NCBI GenBank assembly: GCA_007136525.1
Contig: SLGU01000371.1
Span: 1-6,217 of the forward strand
Source of the DNA: Desulfobacteraceae bacterium
GTDB taxonomy: Bacteria; Desulfobacterota; Desulfobacteria; Desulfobacterales; Desulfosalsimonadaceae
DNA: 6,217 nucleotides
Reading direction: 5' to 3'
Every line of letters begins with the position of its first letter. Positions within the stretch are counted from its first letter, which is position 1. Made by a program: the position numbers and the translations under genes. Positions 1 to 4,698 of the stretch are shown in pieces. Below the pieces are notes generated by a model. The model did not search any database, had not been told where the DNA came from, and saw nothing but the letters and a program-made list of their open reading frames with translations.

Positions 1-69
1 AGGAACAGGGACAGCCGCAACCGGAATCCGAGAGACAGCCGGAAACCGTCTGCCGAAGAAAAAAAGTAA
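1..69 (+). CDS. C-terminal tail of an upstream protein (partial, 5' end outside window)
   Basis: Frame 1 is open from the left edge to a TAA at 67-69 and encodes 22 residues rich in Arg, Asn, Asp and Ser, ending SAEEKK. The DSR tripeptide recurs (DSRNRNPR then DSRKPS), matching a repeated GACAGCCG at 10-17 and 34-41. The stop lies five bases before a strong terminator stem, which is why this frame is preferred; frame 3 is also open but would read through the terminator. Such a charged, low-complexity tail is typical of RNA-binding proteins. Polynucleotide phosphorylase is one candidate, because pnp is often found near dut in related bacteria, but that is inference from context only and nothing in these residues identifies the protein. 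Confidence 0.6.
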   Translation, partial: RNRDSRNRNPRDSRKPSAEEKK

Positions 70-74
70 AATTG

Positions 75-115
75 CCGGCGCAAGGATTCTTTGCGCCGGT
101 TCCGCATTTTTTTTT
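75..115 (+). terminator. Rho-independent terminator of the upstream gene
   Basis: A perfect 9-bp GC-rich stem, CCGGCGCAA (75-83) with TTGCGCCGG (91-99), closes a 7-base loop that can tighten by one G-T pair (84/90). A run of nine T follows at 107-115, after a short tccgca spacer. It ends the unit finishing at 69, so dut probably has its own promoter in 116-270. Confidence 0.88.
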
Positions 116-270
116 GCAGTCTGACTAGAACCCATCTCAACATTCGGATTCCGGTTCAAGATCACGGCGGTGTCTTGTTTCAAACCGCAGACATACGCGC
201 GTATTTCGAGGATTTGAAATAAGATGCCAACAAAGACATTGGGCCGAAAGATAATTTTGGGGCCTTTCAG
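116..270. other. Intergenic region before dut; no confident promoter, possible ORF remnant
   Basis: No convincing sigma-70 promoter was found. A TTGTTT (175-180) has no matching -10 box at a normal distance, and GATAAT (250-255) lacks a -35. Frame 1 carries a protein-like open stretch from about 121 to a TAA at 220-222. It includes HGGVLFQTADIRAYFEDLK, but has no ATG and no visible ribosome binding site, so it may be a gene remnant or chance. A 13-base stretch at 144-156 is the exact reverse complement of 19-31 in the preceding gene tail. Confidence 0.4.
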
Positions 271-729
271 ATGCCTGAAAAAACAGTGATCCATTGCCGG
301 CGCATCAGGCCGGAACAGGATGCGGATATTCCGCTTCCCCGCTACATGACCCCCCATTCCGCCGGCATGGATATCTGTGCCGCTGTTGAAGCACCCGTAA
401 TCCTGGAGCCCGGTGAAATTCGACTTATCCCGACAGGCATCGCCATAAGTCTGCCCGAAGGTTTTGAGGCGCAAATCCGGCCCCGCAGCGGACTTGCTGT
501 AAAACACGGCATCGGGCTTATCAATTCGCCGGGGACCATCGACGCCGATTACCGGGGAGAAATCAAGATACCGCTTATCAATCTCGGCAAAGAGGCCTTT
601 ACCTGCAACCGGACCGACCGGATCGCCCAGATGGTTGTCAACCGAATATGCCGGGTCAGTCTCGAAGTCGTTGATGAGCTGGCGACATCGCTGCGAAATG
701 ACGGCGGATTCGGACACACGGGCGTATGA
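271..729 (+). CDS. dut: deoxyuridine 5'-triphosphate nucleotidohydrolase (dUTPase)
   Basis: This cytoplasmic enzyme hydrolyses dUTP to dUMP and pyrophosphate, which keeps uracil out of DNA and supplies dUMP for thymidylate synthesis. The 152-aa length is normal for the homotrimeric family, and all five motifs are present in order: I SAGMDI (30-35), II PRSGLA (71-76), [13 protein letters not shown] (88-97), IV RIAQM (117-121) and V GGFGHTG (145-151). By comparison with E. coli Dut, Asp91 should be the catalytic aspartate and Tyr94 the residue that selects deoxyribose. Motif V has His149 where Ser is common, a minor variation. The ATG at 271 is the first start in frame after a stop at 220-222; the GGGG at 259-262 is only a weak ribosome binding site. 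The 3' end overlaps the next start (ATGA, 726-729), so the two genes are probably translationally coupled. Confidence 0.96.
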   Translation: MPEKTVIHCRRIRPEQDADIPLPRYMTPHSAGMDICAAVEAPVILEPGEIRLIPTGIAISLPEGFEAQIRPRSGLAVKHGIGLINSPGTIDADYRGEIKIPLINLGKEAFTCNRTDRIAQMVVNRICRVSLEVVDELATSLRNDGGFGHTGV

Positions 730-1538
730 AAACCGCTTTGGCGTGTCCGGCGACAAAAAATATACGCCCCTGCCTGTGCGTGCTTGCCAGCGGCAGCAGG
801 GGAAACAGCATCTATATGTCATCCGGCGAAACAGCCGTGCTTTTTGATGCCGGTCTTTCGGGTGTTGAGATCGAACGCCGCATGAAACACCAGGGGCTGG
901 ATCCCCGAAGCCTTGATGCCATTGTTGTTTCCCATGAGCACGGGGATCATATCCGCAGCGTCGGCGTGCTTGCCCGCCGGTTTGGGCTTCCCGTCCATAT
1001 CGCTTCGGAAACCCTGAATGCAGCAGGCGCAGCCATCGGCAGCTTACAAATTACCCGCCTGTTTGAATGCGGCATGCCATTTCAAATCAATGACCTTGAG
1101 ATCCACCCATTTGCCGTATCCCATGATGCGGCGTCCCCGGCCGGGTTCACCATCCGCACATCGCGTGCCAAAATCGCCATTGCAACGGACATGGGCATTG
1201 CCACGGGTATGGTCAGGCAGCATCTGAAAGACTGCACCCACCTCGTGCTTGAAGCAAACCATGATCCGGTGATGCTGGAGCGCGGGCCGTATCCATGGCC
1301 CACGAAACAGCGCATCAAGGGGCGCACCGGGCACCTTTCCAATGAAGCGGCAAAAGAACTGCTCATGGACATTATCCACCAGGAATTGAAGCATGTCATC
1401 CTGGCCCATATCAGCGAAACCAACAACACGCCGGACAGGGCACTCAGCGTCGTAGCGGAGCAATGCGGCCGTTTTCCTGCCAAATTTTCCGTAGCCTTCC
1501 AGGATGCCTCCGGAGAGACGCTTCAATTTGATTTGTAA
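726..1538 (+). CDS. MBL-fold metallohydrolase of the WalJ/YycJ type
   Basis: The 270-aa protein has the metallo-beta-lactamase fold signature HEHGDH (70-75). Further likely metal ligands are His133 (VSHDAA), Asp155 (ATDMG) and His228 (LAHIS), with GHLSN around His203. The N-terminal [10 protein letters not shown] (19-28) and the stretch LEANHD (175-180) followed by [19 protein letters not shown] are diagnostic of the YycJ/WalJ subfamily. These are cytoplasmic, dinuclear-metal proteins related to 5'-3' DNA exonucleases and implicated in DNA damage tolerance. There is no signal peptide. Family members usually begin only a few residues before VLASGS, so the first 15 or so residues here are extra. 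No other ATG exists in between, and the ATG at 726 overlaps the dut stop by 4 bp, which supports this start. The pairing with dut suggests a DNA-maintenance unit. The subfamily call is firm; the exact substrate is not. Confidence 0.9.
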   Translation: MKTALACPATKNIRPCLCVLASGSRGNSIYMSSGETAVLFDAGLSGVEIERRMKHQGLDPRSLDAIVVSHEHGDHIRSVGVLARRFGLPVHIASETLNAAGAAIGSLQITRLFECGMPFQINDLEIHPFAVSHDAASPAGFTIRTSRAKIAIATDMGIATGMVRQHLKDCTHLVLEANHDPVMLERGPYPWPTKQRIKGRTGHLSNEAAKELLMDIIHQELKHVILAHISETNNTPDRALSVVAEQCGRFPAKFSVAFQDASGETLQFDL

Positions 1539-1576
1539 CGCGTCAACACAACAAGAACGCCGCATGAAAGGCATTT

Positions 1577-2014
1577 ATGAGCAACCAGGTATACTCGACT
1601 GAAAATATTCTCATCGAAACCATTGCCCTTGAAGACAACATCACGTTGAAATTATTCGATGATTCCAAACGCCTGCCTGACGACCGCTGGCAGGTGACCC
1701 TGACAGCCCGCCTTGAAATACCGGTTGCCACACTCTACCGGGGAGACACCGAAGCACTCCCTCCGGCGGATGAACTCCGGGCGGCACTTGGCGACCCTCT
1801 GGTATATGAACACAAAAATGTGCGCCAATTCGTCGTTACAAAAGAAAGGCAGGCCTTGCGGAAATCGCTTATTGATACATTTAAAGCCAAGGTGTTTCCG
1901 TATATTGTCAGGCACGACTTCCACGTCAATTATGCGGTCGCTAAATACCGGGAGCACACAAAACGCAGCACCTGGTATCCCGGCGATCAGCCGGGCGATA
2001 CAATCGTTTCTTGA
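1577..2014 (+). CDS. unrecognised conserved-looking 145-aa protein
   Basis: I do not recognise this family. The ATG at 1577 follows a GAAAGG (1565-1570) at good spacing and lies 38 bp after the WalJ-like gene, so it is probably the third gene of the dut cluster. The protein is soluble, with no signal peptide or membrane segment, and contains no cysteine and no methionine after the first. The N-terminal half looks beta-rich (NITLKLFDDS, then DRWQVTLTARLEIPVATLY). A Pro/Asp-rich linker follows at about 55-70. The C-terminal half looks helical and basic (residues about 92-130, with KERQALRKSLIDTFKAKVF), then HDFHVNYAVAKYREH and a polar tail. An alpha/beta binding or accessory protein would fit, but no function can be assigned. 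Codon and base use resemble the neighbours, so there is no sign of recent transfer. The stop codon lies inside the -35 box of the thi promoter. Confidence 0.85.
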   Translation: MSNQVYSTENILIETIALEDNITLKLFDDSKRLPDDRWQVTLTARLEIPVATLYRGDTEALPPADELRAALGDPLVYEHKNVRQFVVTKERQALRKSLIDTFKAKVFPYIVRHDFHVNYAVAKYREHTKRSTWYPGDQPGDTIVS

Positions 2015-2039
2015 CAAGAACGAAATGAAGGAATACGAT
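2011..2039 (+). promoter_or_regulatory. sigma-70-type promoter of the thi4-thiC unit
   Basis: A perfect TTGACA (2011-2016) is followed after exactly 17 bp by TACGAT (2034-2039), which matches TATAAT at four of six positions including the key T1, A2 and T6. Transcription would start near 2046, about 15 bases before the riboswitch. The -35 box contains the TGA stop (2012-2014) of the preceding gene, so the spacing between units is minimal. No terminator separates them, and some read-through from the dut cluster into the riboswitch is possible. Confidence 0.7.
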
Positions 2040-2059
2040 ATGTAAAACAATTTATGAGT

Positions 2060-2151
2060 CTTCGTTAGGGGTGCCGGTAAACCGGCTGAGAATCCGCATT
2101 CAAACGGATAACCCTTTCACCTGATCAGGGTAATGCCTGCGTAGGGAAACG
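2060..2151 (+). promoter_or_regulatory. TPP riboswitch aptamer (THI element)
   Basis: All conserved parts of the thiamine pyrophosphate aptamer are present. P1 is CGTT/AACG (2063-2066 with 2148-2151). P2 is AGGGGT with ACCCTT around 2067-2072 and 2111-2116. P3 is GCCGG/CCGGC (2073-2077 with 2082-2086). The pyrimidine-sensing CTGAGA is at 2086-2091. An optional P3a hairpin is ATCCG/CGGAT (2092-2096 with 2105-2109). The pyrophosphate-sensing arm contains CCTGATC, GGGTAATGCCTGCGTAGGGA and P5 CAGG/CCTG (2126-2129 with 2136-2139). The element sits in the leader of two thiamine biosynthesis genes, the standard context, and should repress them when TPP is plentiful. Confidence 0.97.
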
Positions 2152-2185
2152 TTTGAAAGGACACCACTTCAAAAAGCCGTTTCTC
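2144..2185 (+). promoter_or_regulatory. putative antiterminator stem of the TPP riboswitch
   Basis: GGGAAACG (2144-2151), which forms the 3' side of P1 and part of P4, is complementary to CGTTTCTC (2178-2185) in the 5' arm of the terminator, with one G-T pair. Just inside, TTTGAA (2152-2157) pairs with TTCAAA (2168-2173), which extends the same hairpin with a 4-base bulge (2174-2177). This structure cannot coexist with P1 or the terminator. Without TPP it would allow transcription; with TPP, P1 locks and the terminator forms. The pairing is read directly from the sequence; the function is inferred. Confidence 0.7.
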
Positions 2186-2208
2186 CTGTCAGGGGAAACG
2201 GCTTTTTT
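2171..2208 (+). terminator. riboswitch-controlled intrinsic terminator in the thi4 leader
   Basis: A 12-bp stem (2176-2187 with 2191-2202, one G-T pair) built around GCCGTTTC/GAAACGGC closes a 3-base loop. It is flanked by AAAAA (2171-2175) upstream and six T (2203-2208) downstream. It lies between the aptamer and the thi4 ribosome binding site, and its 5' arm overlaps the predicted antiterminator, so it is the expression platform of the switch. Confidence 0.92.
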
Positions 2209-2224
2209 ACTTTCAATTACAAAA

Positions 2225-2230
2225 AGGAGG
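2225..2230 (+). promoter_or_regulatory. strong ribosome binding site that fixes the thi4 start
   Basis: AGGAGG lies 6 bases before the ATG at 2237. The open frame extends back to an ATG at 2153, but that start lies at the end of the riboswitch and its first codons span the terminator hairpin. The start at 2237 is therefore the real one. Confidence 0.93.
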
Positions 2231-2236
2231 ATATCA

Positions 2237-3019
2237 ATGGCGCTCGACGAAATCATCATTTCACGCGCAATTATCGACCGGTATTATGAGAAACTCACAT
2301 CCTGTCTGTCATCCGACGTGGCCATCGTGGGGGGCGGGCCCTCCGGTCTGGTTGCCGGTTACTTTCTGGCCAAGGCCGGCAAAAAGGTCGCCTTGTTCGA
2401 ACGGAAACTCTCGGTGGGCGGGGGCATGTGGGGGGGCGGCATGCTGTTCAATGAAATCGTCGTTCAGAAGGAGGCCTTGCGAATACTGGATGTTTTCGGG
2501 GTCAATCACAGGCCGTATGATGACGACCATTTTACGGCCGATGCCGTTGAAACCGTCGCCACTATAACCGGTATGGCCGTGCGCGCCGGTCTTGCCGTCT
2601 TTAACTGCATCAGCGTGGAAGATGTCATGATGCACCCGGACAAGGTGGAGGGACTGGTTATCAACTGGTCCCCGGTGGAAATGGCCGGGCTCCATGTTGA
2701 CCCGCTTACCGTGCGTGCGAAATTCGTCATCGACACAACCGGCCATGATACGGAAGTGGTTAACGTCGTGGTAAACAAGATGGCAGGAAAACTGGATACG
2801 CCGACCGGAAAAATCGAAGGGGAAAAATCCATGTGGGCTGAGCGTGCGGAATCAGATACCCTTGTCAACACCAGGGAAATCTATCCCGGTCTTTACGTGG
2901 CGGGCATGGCGGCCAATGCCGTTGCCGGCGGGCCCCGCATGGGACCCATTTTCGGAGGCATGCTCTTGTCCGGAGAAAAAGTGGCCGCTGAATTGATCAA
3001 ACGATTGCAGGGGGATTAA
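2237..3019 (+). CDS. thi4: sulfide-dependent ADP-thiazole synthase (Thi4 family, His type)
   Basis: Thi4 converts NAD and glycine to adenosine diphosphate thiazole, the thiazole precursor of thiamine, in the cytoplasm. The 260-aa protein has the Rossmann dinucleotide-binding motif [13 protein letters not shown] (28-40), an acidic strand end LFER (53-56), [10 protein letters not shown] (61-70), DTTGHD (166-171) and the C-terminal [12 protein letters not shown] (231-242). Yeast Thi4 sacrifices a cysteine (Cys205) as sulfur donor. The equivalent position here, in GLHVDP (151-156), is His153, as in methanogen Thi4 enzymes that use free sulfide with Fe(II) and turn over many times. Cys23 and Cys124 are elsewhere and unlikely to donate sulfur. 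This fits an anaerobe that makes sulfide. The gene is first in a TPP riboswitch unit with thiC 67 bp downstream. No ThiG/ThiS/ThiH pathway genes are seen in the window. Confidence 0.95.
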   Translation: MALDEIIISRAIIDRYYEKLTSCLSSDVAIVGGGPSGLVAGYFLAKAGKKVALFERKLSVGGGMWGGGMLFNEIVVQKEALRILDVFGVNHRPYDDDHFTADAVETVATITGMAVRAGLAVFNCISVEDVMMHPDKVEGLVINWSPVEMAGLHVDPLTVRAKFVIDTTGHDTEVVNVVVNKMAGKLDTPTGKIEGEKSMWAERAESDTLVNTREIYPGLYVAGMAANAVAGGPRMGPIFGGMLLSGEKVAAELIKRLQGD

Positions 3020-3086
3020 ACAATTCACGCTTGAATTTTTTAAACCTTCGTGTTTTCTTTTATCATTAAAATAAGGAACCGTCCTC

Positions 3087-4379
3087 ATGACTCGAATTGA
3101 CGCCGCAAGGCAGGGCATTATCACCGACGATATGCATTTCGTTGCAGCCACGGAAAACGTTCCCGCAGATGACATCAAACACCTGCTGGCCGAAGGTAAA
3201 ATCGTTATTCCAAAAAACAGAAACCGCCATTTCCCCGCAACCGGTATCGGAAAAGGGCTCCGGACAAAAGTCAATGCCAATATCGGCACATCCATGAGTG
3301 ACTGCAACATGGATGGCGAACTGAAAAAACTGGACGCCGCAATCAATGCCGGTGCGGATGCCGTGATGGACCTCTCCACAGGACCGGATCGGGACCGGGT
3401 GCTCGCAAAAATCCTTGCGCGATCCTCGGTAATGGTCGGCACTGTACCGCTGTACAATGCAGTGTCCCGGCGTCTCGAAGCGGGACAGGCCCACGCCGAC
3501 GTCACGGCACAGGATATATTTGACGAAATCGAGGCCCAGGGAAAAGCGGGCGTGGATTTCATAACGGTACACTGCGGCATAACACGGCATTCCCTTTCCG
3601 TGCTCAAGGATTGCGGCAGGCTCATGGGCATTGTATCGCGGGGGGGAAGCCTGCTTGCGGAATGGATCGCCAGAAACCAGGCGGAAAATCCCCTCTACGA
3701 AGAATATGACCGGCTCCTGGAAATCGCCCGTTCGTATGACATGACCCTTTCCCTGGGCGACGGACTCCGGCCGGGCACCATCTTCGACGCCGAAGACCGG
3801 GCGCAGATATCGGAATTGATCATCCTGGGAGATCTGACCCGGCGGGCGGTCCACGCGGGCGTACAGGTCATGGTGGAAGGACCGGGCCATGTCCCCCTGT
3901 CCATGATTGCAAATCACATCAAGCAGCAGAAGCGGATCTGCAATCAAGCTCCCTATTACGTACTGGGACCGCTTCCCACAGATGCGGCCGCCGGCAACGA
4001 TCATATTGCCGGTGCCATCGGGGGCGCCATTGCGGCGGCAAACGGCGCGGATTTTCTCTGTTACGTCACACCGGCCGAGCACCTGGCGCTTCCCGGAATT
4101 GAGGATGTCCGTGAAGGCGTCATTGCATCAAAAATCGCGGCCCACATCGGCGATCTTGAAAAAAATATCCCGTCCGCCTGGCACCGGGACCGTAAAATGT
4201 CGGAGGCCCGCAGCCACTTTGACTGGGATACCATGCTTCAGCAGTCCCTGGACCCGGAAAAGGCCCATGCCATTCGAAGCCGAAGCAAGGACAACAGCAG
4301 AGACGTATGCAGCATGTGCGGCGACCTTTGTGCCCTTAAGACCTATGGCCGGGCCGTCGCCGAAAACAAAGCGGAATAG
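3087..4379 (+). CDS. thiC: phosphomethylpyrimidine synthase (HMP-P synthase)
   Basis: ThiC is a non-canonical radical SAM enzyme that rearranges 5-aminoimidazole ribotide into hydroxymethylpyrimidine phosphate, the pyrimidine half of thiamine. Family motifs run in order: NANIGTS (63-69), MDLSTGPD (94-101), TVHCG (160-164), SRGGS (184-188), EGPGHVPL (264-271), GPLPTDAAAGNDHIAGAIGG (294-313) and CYVTPAEHL (325-333). His268 and His332 have the same 64-residue spacing as the zinc ligands of the Caulobacter enzyme. The C-terminal cluster motif is Cys408, Cys411 and Cys415 (CSMCGDLC). This is CX2CX3C, one residue shorter than the CX2CX4C of the long Caulobacter and E. coli proteins. The 430-aa length marks the short form, lacking the long N-terminal domain. 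AAGGA (3073-3077) lies 9 bases before the ATG. It follows thi4 by 67 bp with no strong terminator, so both are under the TPP switch. Confidence 0.97.
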   Translation: MTRIDAARQGIITDDMHFVAATENVPADDIKHLLAEGKIVIPKNRNRHFPATGIGKGLRTKVNANIGTSMSDCNMDGELKKLDAAINAGADAVMDLSTGPDRDRVLAKILARSSVMVGTVPLYNAVSRRLEAGQAHADVTAQDIFDEIEAQGKAGVDFITVHCGITRHSLSVLKDCGRLMGIVSRGGSLLAEWIARNQAENPLYEEYDRLLEIARSYDMTLSLGDGLRPGTIFDAEDRAQISELIILGDLTRRAVHAGVQVMVEGPGHVPLSMIANHIKQQKRICNQAPYYVLGPLPTDAAAGNDHIAGAIGGAIAAANGADFLCYVTPAEHLALPGIEDVREGVIASKIAAHIGDLEKNIPSAWHRDRKMSEARSHFDWDTMLQQSLDPEKAHAIRSRSKDNSRDVCSMCGDLCALKTYGRAVAENKAE

Positions 4380-4526
4380 AATTTACGGCTTCCAAAGAAC
4401 TTGTTGGAATAATCGAAATCGGGATCGAAATCGAAATCGCTCTTGGTTCGGCCTTGGAACGTGCAGCAATCCAGGATGTTCTGGTGGTCGGGAAAGCATT
4501 TGCCGAAACCGGAAGACTTCAACTTT
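4380..4526. other. Intergenic region after thiC; no gene recognised
   Basis: No classical terminator was found directly after thiC. One frame starting inside the thiC end stays open from about 4379 to a TGA at 4526-4528. It reads IIEIGIEIEIAL across the hexamer array, then GSALERAAIQDVLVVGKAF, but it has no start codon or ribosome binding site. It may be a gene remnant or a by-product of the repeat. A minus-strand open frame over the same bases has no family resemblance. Confidence 0.35.
4412..4441 (+). repeat. five-copy hexamer tandem repeat (ATCGAA type)
   Basis: Five consecutive 6-bp units are seen: ATCGAA, ATCGGG, ATCGAA, ATCGAA and ATCGCT. The repeat lies 32 bp after the thiC stop, outside any confident gene. 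Copy number in such arrays can vary between strains through slippage. Confidence 0.85.
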
Positions 4527-4653
4527 GACGGCTTCGTAAAAAGCCCAATATCTGCGTTGCGAGCAATTTTTGAAGAATCTCACGTACGCATAAGTACTAT
4601 CAATTCTTCAAAAATTGCTCGCGCCTGGATCTTGAACTTTTTACAAAGCCGTC
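4527..4653. repeat. large imperfect palindrome (127 bp), small mobile-repeat type
   Basis: The left arm (4527-4578) and right arm (4603-4653) are inverted copies. The inner 20 bases match perfectly (4559-4578 with 4603-4622), the outer 17 match at 16 positions (4527-4543 with 4637-4653), and the middle of the arms is diverged. The 24-base centre can form a small GTAC/GTAC tip (4584-4587 with 4594-4597). As RNA it would form a very long hairpin between thiC and the fumarase gene. It encodes no transposase, so a REP- or MITE-like element is the likeliest class. It could also act as a transcription barrier or an mRNA 3' end. Confidence 0.85.
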
Positions 4654-4660
4654 TGAAAAC

Positions 4661-4684
4661 GACTTTTTACGAGTCCATCAACTT
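4661..4684. repeat. second copy of the palindrome end repeat
   Basis: GACTTTTTACGA followed by GTCCATCAACTT matches the reverse complement of the palindrome's left flank (4522-4545) at 18 of 24 positions. It also resembles the adjacent right end (4637-4653) at 13 of 17. The element therefore has two related right ends 26 bp apart, as if two copies inserted next to each other or one end was duplicated. Confidence 0.65.
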
Positions 4685-4688
4685 TAAA

Positions 4689-4692
4689 GGAG
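4689..4692 (+). promoter_or_regulatory. ribosome binding site of the fumarase gene
   Basis: GGAG, within AAAGGAG (4686-4692), lies 6 bases before the ATG at 4699 and begins right after the end repeat. It supports this start over the in-frame ATG eight codons later (4723). Confidence 0.85.
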
Positions 4693-4698
4693 CCGCAA

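Noticed and set aside
726..1538. Assigning the MBL-fold gene as a beta-lactamase or glyoxalase II
   Set aside because: The N-terminal ASGSRGNS and the [15 protein letters not shown] region point to the WalJ/YycJ subfamily instead.
2153..2236. N-terminal extension of thi4 starting at the ATG at 2153
   Set aside because: It begins at the end of the riboswitch, its codons span the terminator hairpin, it lacks a ribosome binding site, and the AGGAGG-preceded ATG at 2237 gives the normal family N-terminus.
3022..3041. AATTCA/TGAATT hairpin followed by T in the thi4-thiC gap
   Set aside because: The stem is six AT-rich pairs, too weak for a confident terminator; thi4 and thiC are expected to be co-transcribed.
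3066..4082. Long minus-strand open frame (338 codons) opposite thiC
   Set aside because: It is antisense to a clearly identified thiC, has no recognisable motifs, and is expected from the codon bias of the sense gene.
4632..4673. Possible fumarase promoter (TTGAAC or TTTACA) inside the palindrome's right arm
   Set aside because: No acceptable -10 box occurs 16-18 bp downstream of either hexamer.
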